Source: Topomyia yanbarensis (taxonomy: Eukaryota > Arthropoda > Insecta > Diptera > Culicidae). From it: DNA of 64,000 bases. The notes below the pieces were generated by a model, which searched no databases, was not told the DNA's origin, and was given only the letters and a program-made list of their open reading frames with translations. The stretch spans positions 104,023,845-104,087,844 of the forward strand of contig NC_080671.1 in assembly GCF_030247195.1 (NCBI RefSeq), given 5' to 3'. Numbering within the stretch: the stretch's first letter is position 1; every line of letters starts with the position of its first letter. Both the position numbers and the translations under genes were made by a program. Shown here piece after piece: positions 21,701 to 30,707 of the stretch.

Positions 21701-22405
21701 TGATCGATGTTGTCGGGATGTGAAATGGAGTTCAATATGATATTTGTTTTCACCTCGACTGAATAGTTAGATTATTAAAAACAAAACCTTTTTTTTCGAT
21801 TTATTTCCCAGGTCTACGTCAGCACATCGTTGGCCAACCTATACGAAAGCATCGGTAAGGAAGACTGGCGCCTAGTGTACACCGGCATCCCCGTATTGCT
21901 GCATGACAAAGGCTGCACCCGGTCCCGGTGCACTCCACGAGTAAGTTTCGTCCTGGCCGAACGGGGCACCTGTTTCGCCCTGTGGAAGGACACCATCGAC
22001 AATCTTTCCGACTATAAGGTAGCAGCGGCCGCCTTTCACACCATGTGTCTCTCAGCAGGTTGGTTTTTTTTAATCCTTAGTCACATCACCATTTTGACAA
22101 ACTCACTTTACCTTCCAGACCACCGCAAACTAATCGGATTCAGTTTCGACTCGAACCAGGCGGCCCGCGAAATGTGGGTTCGCGTCGAAGAACTGATCAG
22201 CAATCCGGAAAACATAGCCCTCTCGGTACCGGGACGAAAGCGAAAGTCCAAGAAAAGTTCCAAGCCGATCATTCTACCGCCAAAGTCACAAATCTCACAG
22301 CCCTGTCAGTTCCATCACGTGACCAGCGTCACCATCAGTGATGCCCAGCGGTATTTTAGTCTGCAGGCATTCGTGGCACCGCCGGTCAAGCACCGGGCGC
22401 CGTAG
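9327..22405 (+). CDS. WH1/EVH1-like protein with CRIB-like motif (three exons, ~317 aa)
   Basis: Exons 9327-9746, 21812-22058 and 22119-22405 splice with phases 0 and 1 to about 317 residues. Residues 1-64 are Ser-rich and acidic. Residues 65-76 are a His12 run and 80-91 a Gln12 run. Residues 141 to about 250 read like a WH1/EVH1 domain: VYVSTSLANLYES, then DW-LVYTG, FALWKDTIDNLSDYK, FHTM, and a GFSFDSNQAAREMW helix. A basic patch GRKRKSKK is at 261-268. At 281-293, ISQPCQFHHVTSV fits the CRIB pattern ISxPxxFxHxxxV. WH1 followed by CRIB recalls the N-terminal half of WASP, a Cdc42-dependent actin regulator, but no proline-rich or VCA region follows. Domain assignment is by eye. I do not recognise the gene. 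The ATG at 9327 sits directly after a splice acceptor, so earlier coding exons remain possible. Confidence 0.8.
9747..10939. other. start of intron 1, nothing recognised
   Basis: Intron 1 runs from 9747 to 21811. This first part holds an 89-codon open frame at 9954-10223 without recognisable motif; I do not annotate it as a gene. Confidence 0.4.
10940..11070 (+). repeat. dispersed repeat with GGCCCGGAGGGCC word, copy 1
   Basis: Contains TATAGGGTTCGCTCAAACTT, then GAGGCCCGGAGGGCCGAG, CATATACCAATCGACTCAG and a TGTGTGTGTG tail. The same order recurs inverted at 29830-29965, and in part at 39925-40010 and 61005-61095. Interspersed repeat of unknown class. Confidence 0.75.
11566..12370 (-). repeat. 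3' UTR of copy A with six imperfect repeats
   Basis: A motif reading CTACTCGGTCTAGTCCCCGG followed by YGGTGGATCTAGCCTACTC on the plus strand recurs starting at 11566, 11751, 11944, 12062, 12207 and 12339, spaced 115-195 bp. It begins right after the ORF2 stop. A relic of the same motif is at 40360. Confidence 0.8.
12371..15363 (-). pseudogene. ORF2: endonuclease and reverse transcriptase, copy A
   Basis: From the ATG at 15363 (an alternative in-frame ATG lies at 15402): endonuclease with NLNHC, GGDFNAWAVEWGS, DVTFCSP and the THSDHQAI active-site motif. The RT domain has LLPKPGKPPGD, YRPICLLDTLGKLLERI, QFGFLKG, the catalytic ATIDVKNAFNSA, AGVPQGSILGP and GFADDVS. The C-terminal part has CPECATVQETPEHVVFEC. 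Lesions I can place: an 8-bp tandem duplication (GTTCGGCC twice, about 14645-14660) shifts the frame, and three nonsense codons lie at 14563-14561, 13291-13289 and 13252-13250. Everything else between them is open in one frame, so decay is recent. Products would act in target-primed reverse transcription in the nucleus. Confidence 0.9.
15363..15590 (-). pseudogene. ORF1 (gag-like) C-terminal fragment with zinc knuckles
   Basis: Encodes CFKCLSLGHLAGAC, a complete CX2CX4HX4C knuckle, and CWKCEETGHLARDY, where the last Cys is replaced by Tyr, then PKCLLC and GGFKCPAYK. Known role of this region in the family: RNA binding in the ribonucleoprotein. The stop TGA at 15365-15363 overlaps the downstream ATG (TGATG). 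The N-terminal part is missing. Confidence 0.82.
15620..16902 (-). mobile_element. ITmD37E mariner-like element, 1283 bp, with TA target duplications
   Basis: Inverted termini AAGGGCGAACACGAAATTA start at 15620 and, as complement, end at 16902; they match over about 28 bp with one difference. TA dinucleotides flank both ends (15618-15619 and 16903-16904), the usual duplication of the Tc1/mariner group. The transposase is on the minus strand and is broken. Family placement rests on the D37E spacing of its catalytic residues. Confidence 0.93.
15837..16751 (-). pseudogene. ITmD37E transposase pseudogene
   Basis: Starts MEVNQRESREQIL at 16751. Then comes a helix-turn-helix region (RQLRKMLNIHHSTVSSALKRF, frameshifted), then DDETY with the first catalytic Asp near 16315, LEFFTG, and in another frame FWPDLASCYYS with the second Asp and CPELRPVEHYWA with the Glu. 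Exactly 37 residues separate that Asp and Glu, the mark of ITmD37E. At least two frameshifts (one near 16155, one or more in 16390-16700) and stops at 16500-16380 inactivate it. The known function is cut-and-paste transposition at TA. Confidence 0.9.
16906..17274. other. intron 1 sequence, nothing recognised
   Basis: No supported feature between the mariner element and the palindromic repeat block. Confidence 0.4.
17275..17880. repeat. palindrome-rich ~95-bp tandem repeat, block 1
   Basis: A leader (CTGTACGTGAACTAGTTCAC, then GTTGTTCATAGATTTAGGAAC) is followed by units of about 95 bp beginning TCGTGAACTAATTCATGATT, with AGTCACGACTTACCATTCGTG and GTGAAATAGTTCAC inside. Unit starts are near 17489, 17586, 17679 and 17775; the last is cut at 17861. 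CGTGAACTAGTTCACG is a perfect 16-bp palindrome. Confidence 0.88.
18150..18510. repeat. two diverged copies of a ~100-bp segment, second with a TATA-like box
   Basis: CGACAAACATCTATTCGCT at 18169 and CGACAAACATCTACTCGCT at 18404 start two similar segments, each followed by a GATGAGT word. The second continues into GCTATATAAACTTCTCATCA at about 18482, which resembles a TATA box with a downstream initiator. It lies between the two palindromic blocks, so it may be the promoter or an end of the element that carries them; this is speculative. Confidence 0.5.
18590..19345. repeat. palindrome-rich ~95-bp tandem repeat, block 2 (duplicate of block 1)
   Basis: Repeats the leader of block 1 almost word for word (CTGTACGTGAACTAGTTCAC at 18660, GTTGTTCATAGATTTAGGAAC at 18724) and then further ~95-bp units near 18829, 18927, 19022, 19117, 19207 and 19297. 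The two blocks are direct repeats about 1.35 kb apart. Confidence 0.88.
19560..20235. repeat. third block: irregular ATCACGAAAATCRTG repeats
   Basis: Repeats AATCACGAAAATC, CGTGACTAA and GAAATCATGAACAT at irregular 60-110 bp spacing, and ends with TTCACGAAATCATGATCTTT and TTCATGAATTTATGAATGG near 20220. The words are those of blocks 1 and 2 on the opposite strand. The three blocks may belong to one element from about 17.25 to 20.24 kb. Confidence 0.65.
20240..21811. other. end of intron 1, nothing recognised
   Basis: Open frames at 20543-20881 and 21276-21509 have no recognisable motif. The stretch ends with a pyrimidine tract and the acceptor of exon 2. Confidence 0.45.
21812..22058 (+). 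CDS. exon 2 (first part of WH1/EVH1-like domain)
   Basis: Follows a polypyrimidine tract and acceptor TTTCCCAG ending at 21811. It encodes VYVSTSLANLYES to FHTMCLSA with no stop and ends at GCAG|GTTGGT (phase 1). An internal CGAGTAAGT at about 21938 resembles a donor, but the frame continues with conserved-looking sequence, so I do not use it. Confidence 0.88.
22059..22118 (+). other. 60-nt intron, in frame and without stop codons
   Basis: GT at 22059 and CTTCCAG ending at 22118. Length 60 is a multiple of three and the frame stays open through it, so retention would add 20 mostly hydrophobic residues (FFLILSHITILTNSLYL in the middle) inside the WH1-like domain. Splicing is favoured because the pyrimidine tract and acceptor are good and because the joined codon (GAC) continues the domain pattern. 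Confidence 0.75.
22119..22405 (+). CDS. exon 3 (end of WH1-like domain, basic patch, CRIB-like motif, stop)
   Basis: Begins with AC completing a GAC codon, runs HRKLIGFSFDS onward and ends with TAG at 22403-22405 after PPVKHRAP. It carries the C-terminal helix of the WH1-like domain, the GRKRKSKK patch and the ISQPCQFHHV motif. Confidence 0.88.
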
Positions 22406-23812
22406 TCCGGAGCGTGCGGGAGCCGATTTTTTTCGCTCTTTTGAGTTCCGATCCGGAATCGATTTACCGAGAAATTGCGCACCAGACAACGATTTATCAT
22501 AGTCTAGTTGTTGTTTCTTTTTACTGGTTAATTTTCTCTACCCTGTATTTGTGGCGGCTGGGCATACCAACTTTAAACACATTCATTTTAGCAGTCATCC
22601 GAGATGAGAGGGAATTTTAATTTTTAATTATTGTACGAAAACTGCGTTGAAAGGGAAATACGAGAAGCCTTGTTAATAATTAAATTTATTTAACGCCACC
22701 CGATCTGCGGCGCCCTTTGATGCGACTTTACCGGCAGAGTCAGCCGCGAAAAAATAAAACGGGATTGCTTACGGTTCTAGTGGAAACGGTTGCCATGATG
22801 CTACCTACATATATATACGTATACCCTTTAATTAATTTACTGCATGTTTGTACTGCATCCGCCTCCGGTCGGGAACGGTCCCTATCGGATTGCGGCATAA
22901 AAGCCGCACAGGTCAACTTGACTTGTTGACTTTTTTTTTGGGCTTTGCGGAATCGAAATCCCTTTTTGATTGTTTTTTATTGTAGCCAATAAGTACAATT
23001 AGCTTTTTTTAAATGTTACTGTAACTACATTTGAACTGATATAGGCTGACATTGTCTGTTAGATCAATTCGAATTACATTACATCAAATTTCAAGGGAAG
23101 AATAAGAAGTGAAAGATCGCCAATTAAATGTACAGTGTACATACAGTGTCTGTGATAAATTGATCAGTCCACGAACTAAATCTTAATGGAAAACTCGGTC
23201 AGTGGTAACAAGTTAAATGTTGGTAGAAATCAAGATAATTGATCAATGATCACACGAACAAACGAACGAGCAGCAATAAGGTTAATTGTGCTTCTTCAAA
23301 AAAGAGTTTCCGTTGTAATTTGCCAGTTGGCTTTACATAATTCCTCAATTCAATATGAAGTCTAAATCGAAATAAGTCCACCTTCATCGACTACTTTAAC
23401 GAAACGAACATTCTAGCGATAATGGTTATTTTAAATTTCATCCAAATCATCCCGAGAACTTTATCGAAATCAATAATCCGAAAGGATCGTTCGCGTTTAC
23501 GTGGAAATATATAGCCATTACACAGGACCACACTTTCTTGCATCTCATTCTCCTCACCATCCACGTTCCATGGAGCAAACGGCACCAAATAACATTGTCT
23601 TTGTAAACTTCTGGAAACGAAGCAACATTTTCCTGTTAGTTAATATACAGCACAAACCCATTCACCCTTTCTTCGAAGTTGTTTCAAACATTTACGAATA
23701 GTCAACGTAGATTTAAGAAGTGAACAAACTTTAGAACACACTGTCCAATAATGCTTTATTTTGATGATTCTGTAAATAATTGTATGCGTGTAAGTTAAAA
23801 TACTGAAATAAA
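22406..23812 (+). other. probable 3' UTR with two polyadenylation signals
   Basis: No further coding sequence follows the stop. AATAAA is present at 22753-22758 (inside AAAATAAAAC) and at 23807-23812. Either may serve; the sequence does not tell which. The 60- to 75-codon open frames in this stretch look incidental. Confidence 0.5.
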
Positions 23813-25500
23813 CTAATGTGGAAATTGAGTGTTGAGTTTTAAAATGTTTTGTACTAATCTAGACAGAGAACAAAATAAAAAAAAAAACTACCTTTTCTTT
23901 AGATTTGAAATCGATTGTTGCATTGGCGGCTCCAGGGAGGGGCCCAGAAGGCCCATGCCACCCCTATTCGACGTGAAGCTGTTATGGTAAAAATATATTT
24001 GCCATTCCCTACTTCAATATGCTAATATTTTAGAAATGATCAACAAGGTGATCAGTTTATTTCTTTCTTTGTACCACTTTATTTAACAAGGTGAAAGTAA
24101 ATTCATTTAATTTGGTAACAAATGCAACTTCGATTCTTTTAGAAATAAGTAAAGTATTGTTTTTTGTCCCTTTATGGGCAGCTAGGGCCGAGGGTGGTGG
24201 CTAGCGGGTTTCATACATCCTTGACATGACGGACGAAGCCATGGTGCCTTGAACACAGGCAACGCAGATCCAAGGCCATCATTGAAATGATAAGTTCTGC
24301 GTTTGAGATGTACTTCACCCGGTTGCCAGACGAATACCTGTAATTATTACGTGTGATTATGTATGTATATGTCTAATTGTGAGTCCTACTGTGGTGGTTT
24401 GTGCGTGGAATGTGTAAGTTTTAGCGTTCGAGTCCAGGAGTGCATACTTGTCTGAGTTGGCGTGGATGCTCACTAATTGCGTGAGAGTGTTTGGATGTTT
24501 TTTCGAGAGTTGTTCTACTGGAGCTGTAGAGCTAGGGTATCGGAAGAGCTACCCGTCACTCGCTACAATTGCAGACGAGATCAATTGCAGCGGGTCATTA
24601 TTATAAATGATATTTGTTGTACAGTACACACAAGTGCAAAACCAAAAACGCCACGATCGCGTGCACCATCACGAGGAGCTCGAGCGTTTGTCCGTTAACG
24701 TGTTCGATCGCGTGGGCGTTTGTATGTTGCGTGTGCATGTAACTTCGCATGCATAAATTCGATTTTATAACCGTGTTCCATTCGCATATTCGCGTGTGTT
24801 CTTAGATGATCGCACGCGGACCGTTAATTTGATACTTAATTTTCGAGGTATGGCTCAGATGTTAAAAGAGAGTGCGTTCTTCCATATCACTTTCGCGTAT
24901 TCGAGATTTTGGACGTATTGGTGGACGATCGCATTTGCATGTTCGCCCCTGCCAATTCACGACAAGGGACTCACACATTTGTATGGTAGCGTATTCGATC
25001 GCGTGGGCCTATGTATGTCGCGTGTATGCAGCTTCGCGAGTATAGTTTCGGTTCTGTAGTCGTGCAGCCATGGAGCAGACTGATTAATCCCCCTAGCAGA
25101 CTTCCGGACGTGATCGACCCGTGACCGCGCGAACACCGGCGCCTGTGGGTTAGCGTTTGTAAATTTGTGAATGCTATCACGATCATTTTATCAACGAGGT
25201 ACTATCGTGCTTTGGAGATCGCGGGCTTAGGTGTGCATGAGTTATCGCGTAGGGCTGTCAAAGATTGTTTGGTATATTGTCGTCTTCGGGAGCCCTGACA
25301 TGCTACAGTCCAAATTTAGGAGAGTCCCAGGTCGGAGCTTGTCGCTAAGCCCAAGGTGCCTCCAGAGTACTTGGTCCCAAACCCACATTGTACATTTCGA
25401 CCATGGCATAAGTTGTTGTTTACAACAACAGGTTATCAATGTACGGATCAGATAATTCTTATTGTAATATTGAATTAAATCAGTCAGCACCAATAAATTT
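23813..25500. other. intergenic; diverged repeat words at 24680-25050
   Basis: No gene supported. GTTCGATCGCGTGGGC at about 24700 and ATTCGATCGCGTGGGC at about 24989, each followed by TATGT and CGTGT words, indicate two diverged copies of a segment of about 290 bp. GTTGTTTACAACAAC near 25413 is a short palindrome. Confidence 0.4.
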
Positions 25501-25569
25501 TTAACTTCAATGCAATATTTTGTTAAAGCCCAGAACCTTCTCTTGGCTACGCCGTTGCTTGGAGTTATT

Positions 25570-25870
25570 TATTTCGCTTTTCATTTTCCAAGATATGTTT
25601 CGGATCGATCCGATGGTTATAAGTTAGAAAAATTGCAGTCAGAATTTTCGCACAAATGAACGGTTGTAGATAGAAGAATGAAATACAAAATTCGTTTTAT
25701 CGAAATAATGTTTGGCTTTTTTAAATGGATTATTACTATATTGAACAATAAATAGGCGACAAAGGGTAATCCACAAACAACAAGCCATAACTGTTAAAGT
25801 ATTCAAAATAGATATTTCATGTCTTCAGTAAAGTTATTCGCAAAAGTAAGAGCTACAAATTTGATGAAGA
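25570..25870 (-). repeat. dispersed repeat, inverted copy of 37505-37830
   Basis: Shares in reverse orientation the words GGATCGATCCGATGGTTAT, GATAAAACGAATTT, GGCGACAAAGG, ACAAGCCATRACT and TTTGCRAAAGTAAGAGCTAC with the copy at 37.5 kb. Class unknown. Confidence 0.75.
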
Positions 25871-26329
25871 CATGATTTCAATAAAATCACTTCCAAGAAA
25901 ATTTATGAAAATATCTCACTCGTAGGGGGGTTAATCAGCAAAAGCACAATACCAAAAGAAAGGGCATATTACCTCCATTAAATTCTCCGAAGATACTATT
26001 TACCTAAAATAAGCCGTTTTGGCGTTAATAATATTAACATACATATTTTTGGTCATATTTCTGGCTACGGTAAATGATAAAAATCTTTGGTCCGTATTTA
26101 ATAGTTAATATCTCTTTTGATAATAGTCCAATTTCAACAATCTATAGCTTGTTCGAAAGGTATTCATATAAGCTGTCTTTTTTTACAATGGAGATGACCT
26201 TTACGTCCTAGCCCAGTACACGTGCTATTGGTAGGGTCCAATCTACCACACGGGGTGCACTGGGGGCGTGTCGGGCTCGGTATTACTTCTGGATGGCTGT
26301 ACTAAATGTACTCATTCACTCTCACTCAC

Positions 26330-26490
26330 GCGTTCATACGTCCTGTATGAGGCTGACTTGTGTGCTCACCTTTTTCATTCCTTGCTAGGCTGACTTTTGT
26401 GCTAGCCTCTACCATACCATGTGAGGCTGACTTTTGTGCTCACCCTTAACATGCCGTGTGAGACCGACTTGGATGCTCACCCTTTCACTC
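26330..26490 (-). repeat. 3' UTR tandem repeats of copy B
   Basis: The plus-strand word GAGGCTGACTTKTGTGCTCA recurs four to five times with spacing of roughly 35-45 bp. The same repeats stand at 44150-44350 in copy C. Confidence 0.8.
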
Positions 26491-26728
26491 CTCTGCCACG
26501 CCATGAGGCATCGATAGCTAAGTCCCAACATACTACGCTACGACTCTCCCATCTTAGCATGAGGCAGTCCACATGTACGCCTATACACTCGCTCATCTGC
26601 CTTGCTTCGAAGTGGCTGGGTTTACCCCTTACCCGGTTGCCAGTCGCTGCGCCAAACCTGCCTCGGCATGAACAGACCATTCACTCCCTTTTTTGCGCTC
26701 GGCCTTTTTCGCTTCAACTAACCAATCA

Positions 26729-28638
26729 CTAGTTAGTCGTGCCCGTCGTCTGTTGCTCGGTGCTCCAGATCCCCTGTAGCCTACAGGTAATCTGGGTGGT
26801 AGCAGCCGAGACTGCGTTCCACTTCTCCACCGATTGACACATCCGCTGAATAAGGGTATCAAGGGTTGTGTCCCATCCGCAGACGTCAAGCATTGATCGT
26901 CTTTCGACGTCGAAACGAGGACATGCGAACAGTATGTGTTCGGCAGTTTTGTCTACACCTGGGCAGTCAGAGCATACGGGGACCTCCACGTGCCCGAACC
27001 TGTGGAGGTACTGTCGGAAGCAGCCATGGCCTGACAGGAATTGTGTCAGATGGAAGTGAACTTCTCCATGGGGTCTTCCCACCCAGCTCGATATGCTAGG
27101 TATCAGCCGGTGGGTCCACCTACCTTTCGAGGAGTTGTCCCACTCACGCTGCCATCTTGCGACCGAGGTCACCCTGGTGCGCTCGCGGGCTCCTCTATTT
27201 CCACGTAGCTCGAAGCACTCCTCATCTTCCCGAATGATCAGCCCGGCTGGCATCATGCTCGCTATCACGCAGGATGCATCGTGTGATACCGTGCGGTAGG
27301 CAGATATCACTCTGAGGCACATCACGCGGTAGGTGCTCTCCAGTTTCTGTAGGGAACTGGTTACCCTCAGAGCTCTTGACTATGACGGGCCGCCGTACCT
27401 GAGGATAGATACGGCAACGCCTGCCAGTAACCTACGTCTACTGGTGCACACCTTTGAGCTGTTGGACATCATCCTCGATAGAGCCGCAACAGCAGTCGGC
27501 GCTCTCTTGCATGTATAGTCGACATGGCTGCCGAAGGTCAGCTTGTCGTCTTTAATGACTCCGAGAGACTTCAGACTTCGCTGTGAAGTGATCGCGACTT
27601 CTCCCACATGGATAACTGCATGTTGTGCCGACTTGCGGTTGTTGACGATAACTACCTCCGTCTTATGATGAGCGAGCTCCAGGCCTCTCGCGCTCATCCA
27701 TTCCGCCACCGTGCTTCTGCGGTTAGTTCTACCTCAGGAATTGACTCCCCGTAGACCTCCAAGGTTACGTCGTCGGCAAAGCCGACGATCTTGACCCCAG
27801 GAGGGAACTTCAGTCTCAGAACCCCGTCATACATGAGGTTCCATAGCACCGGGCCTAGGATCGAGCCCTGCGGGACTCCGGCGGTAATCGGAACCCTTTT
27901 CTGACCGGCATCGGTCTCATATATCAGTACGCGGTTTTGTAAGTAACTTTCCAGGATCCGGTACAGACCCACCGGTAGGCTAAGCCGGTGTAACGAGAGC
28001 GCGATGGCATCCCAGCTTGCGCTGTTAAATGCGTTCTTCACGTCAAGTGTCACTAACGCACAGTATCGAATACCTCGCCTTTTTCGTTGGATCGCTATCT
28101 CGGCAGTATTTATCACTGAGTTGAGAGCGTCCACTGTGGACTTAGCCTTCCGAAAGCCAAACTGGTTGCTTGACAGACCGTCCGTACCTTCCGCGTACGG
28201 GGTTAGCCTGTTGAGGATGATCCTCTCAAGCAGTTTTCCAGTCGTGTCGATCAGACAGATTGGTCTGTACGCCGATGGGTCGCCTGGCGGCTTCCCGGGC
28301 TTCGGCAACAGCACCAGTTTCTGCCTTTTCCATCTATCGGGGAAACGGCACTCGTCAAGGCATCTCTGCATAGCTAGCCTGAACATGTTCGGGTTCGCTA
28401 TGATCTTGGCAATCGCCACACCCTCGGCGGAGGAGTGTATTACCTCTTGAACCGGGAACCGTCCCGTTGTACAGATTGCCACCATTCCAGACCCGTCCGA
28501 CACCCAATTCCCGTTGCCGGCAGGGATGCGGTACGGGTCTGATAAGAGGGCGACATCTGTCCTCGACTCCGAGACCGACTGCCATAGCAGCTGTTGGGCT
28601 GCTGCACAATGGTTAAGATTTAGCTGTGTGATGTTCAC
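26729..28638 (-). pseudogene. ORF2 of copy B (endonuclease start fused to RT, C-terminal finger)
   Basis: Begins NITQLNLNHCAAAQQLLWQS at 28638 and keeps only about the first 70 residues of the endonuclease before an in-frame junction at 28401-28405, where it enters the RT domain (FRLAMQRCLDE, LLPKPGKPPGD, TLDVKNAFNSA, AGVPQGSILGP, GFADDVT). A gap of about 10 bp near 27705 shifts the frame. A TAG at 27382-27380 interrupts an otherwise open C-terminal half with FHLTQFLSGHG and CSDCPGVDKTAEHILFAC. The same TAG is present in copy C. Confidence 0.88.
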
Positions 28639-29128
28639 GGCTTCTTCTTATTTGCCTCACCGAAGGGACACAATGGTCCGCCCATAGCATGTTTATGGGC
28701 TTGCTTCTTAGCGGTGCAGATAAGGCACTTGTACGCCTTAGTGCAACCCCGCTCCTTAAGCCCCTCCTCGCCGCAGCGACGACATAATTTGCTACTGCTA
28801 CTGCTTTGTGGCCGGACTCAAGGCACCGATAGCACCTATCCACTGAAGGCGGCTGGGGTATGCTAATAGGGCATACCGACCAGCCGATCTTCAGCTTCCC
28901 TTTCTCGGTTACCTTTTTGGCATCCGCCTTCAGTAGCCTGAGGTAGGCTACTTGGGTGCCAGAGGGTCCATCTCTAAAACGCACAGAGGCCCGCTCGATT
29001 GTGACGTCGCATTGTTCCGTAACGGCTGCGACGACATCTTCTGCGCTAGTGAACTCGATTATTGAATCTTTTTTTTTTTTATTTATGTGACTTTAAATTT
29101 ATTCATTCGTCACACGATTATTGAATCG
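28613..29128 (-). pseudogene. ORF1 (gag-like) remnant of copy B
   Basis: Reads EQLDSIIEF, then, past a deletion at GAACTCG (29051-29057), TSAEDVVAAVTEQC and a stretch ending in CYRCLESGHKA, the start of a CCHC knuckle; a frameshift follows. Relative to copy C the basic middle part of ORF1 is missing. The remnant is interrupted by the 46-bp insertion at 29069-29114. Confidence 0.75.
29069..29114 (-). mobile_element. 46-bp retroposed tail with 13-bp target duplication inside copy B
   Basis: CGATTATTGAATC occurs at 29056-29068 and 29115-29127. Between them is a run of about 12 T followed by ATTTATGTGACTTTAAATTT and a short rest. A T run next to one duplication is what a severely 5'-truncated minus-strand retroposon leaves. 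The sequence after the T run resembles the 3' end of the element at 61.7 kb only loosely. Confidence 0.82.
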
Positions 29129-29829
29129 AGCTGCTCCACCACTTTGCGCATCGCGGATAGTGGCCCGTCCAGTGCGTTGGTAGGGCTATTTCCTACCACT
29201 ACTGGGGGGTCACTAGTGCTATCAGATGCAGCACTCGTCGCTCCACTACTACTTGACTCCTTGTTTGATCCCACGAGTAGCGCGAGAATAAATGTCCGCC
29301 ACGCCAGAGCTCCGCATTAACGTGGTAAGGGACGCTTACTGTGGGGGTTGCCCAGATACCCCACAGGTTCCGTTAACGATCGAGCATCTTTTTCACCCAA
29401 TCGATCACTCATCCCTCGGCACGGGTCGCTTCACGCCTTGGAATTGGGGTTATGACCTATCTTGCTTTACGTGGTGACCTCGGCCCAGATCATCACAACC
29501 ATCCTCCTTTACCAGGGCTTGGGACCTGTAGCTCTGGTTCTCAATAGTTCCATGTACGTATTTTATTACAGACATGCTACTATTGAGATCCGTCATTCGC
29601 TAGCGGAGTTCCATATAAGCTGTCTAAAAATATATAAAGTGTTAATCTATGCTGTCAATTTTGGCAGATAATTAAAAAACTGCAAAAAAACGCAACTTTT
29701 ACACATTTAAACATTCATATCTTGAAAACTAAACATCAGAATCAAAAACAAATTGATAGCGTTCTGTCTGGCTGATAGGTCTTTCATTTAAAATTTGTTT
29801 GGATAAGATCGGTTCAGCCATTGCTGAGA

Positions 29830-29965
29830 AACATGAATGAGAGTTTGTCCGTTACACACACAGATATTGTCCCAAATCGTCGAGCTGAGTCGATTAGCCC
29901 TCTGAGCCTCGGAAAAAATCTTGAAAGTTTGAGCGAATTCTATACATTTCTTTTATAAGAAATGT
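29830..29965 (-). repeat. dispersed repeat with GGCCCGGAGGGCC-related word, copy 2
   Basis: Reverse complement of the order seen at 10940-11070: ACACACACAGATATTGTCCC, CGTCGAGCTGAGTCGATT, GAGCCTCGG, GTTTGAGCGAATTCTATACA. It continues left toward 29700, and copy B appears to have inserted into or beside it. Confidence 0.75.
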
Positions 29966-30705
29966 AAAATATAAATCGTGACATTAAAGTTGTTGTTTGT
30001 CTCCGATTCCTTAATCCATCTGAACACTCAGAATTGTTGGTAGACAGAGCACACAGAAGTGACATGCAGTTTTTATAGGATATATTGCGACGAGCGAGAA
30101 ACGATAACATACTCGCGTACGGTAAATGTAATGGCAGCTGCGCTCTTGAGGAACTTTGATAATTTGAGCAGAGAGAGAGAACTGTTTGTTTAGTTATTTA
30201 TGCTGTCAGACTCTCTATACATGCCTTTACAATGTGTAGTATTAAGCTCGAACTTACAAACCGGAAACTATTTTTTCCGCACATTTGTACCCTGATAAAA
30301 CCTTTCATATAAGTGACCATTTCAAAATATCGACCAGCAATGTGGTATTATAAGTTTAATGGTTATAGATAATTTCCGTCATACTCAACACAATATTTTA
30401 ACTAATGGGACAAAAATAATTACAACGATCTAGATTTAAATTTGAAAGTATTTACAACGAATGGAAAATGTGATTTTATGAGAATGTTTCATGAGTGAAG
30501 TTCTGATTAGTTTCTAGTATTCGCTATGTGCCGACAGAATTAGTTTGAGGAATCACGCCTGGTTTCGATTTGCTAATATTTTTCTATAAAAGAACAAACA
30601 CTGATTTAATACATCCGCACAAATCGCTTCGAATGGTGAGAATTGCGATTCACTGGAGGGTGTAAAAGAAAGTGCCGTATAGAATCCTTGAAGTTGAAAG
30701 GAGAG
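29966..30705. other. intergenic, nothing recognised
   Basis: AT-rich; no gene or repeat that I can support. Confidence 0.4.
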
Positions 30706-30707
30706 TA

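Larger units (their letters stand above)
26179..29611 (-). mobile_element. R1-like non-LTR retrotransposon copy B, internally deleted, with 14-bp target duplication
   Basis: The 14-bp direct repeat CATATAAGCTGTCT lies at 26165-26178 and 29612-29625. The 3' end is at the left: a T6 run (the poly-A tail) follows the first repeat. Reading on the minus strand: 5' UTR, shortened ORF1, shortened ORF2, and a 3' UTR with short tandem repeats. At 3433 bp it lacks most of the endonuclease and the middle of ORF1 relative to copy C, but both ends and the duplication are intact. It was therefore either mobilised already shortened or shortened by deletions after insertion. It sits inside an older repeat (see 29830). 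Confidence 0.93.
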
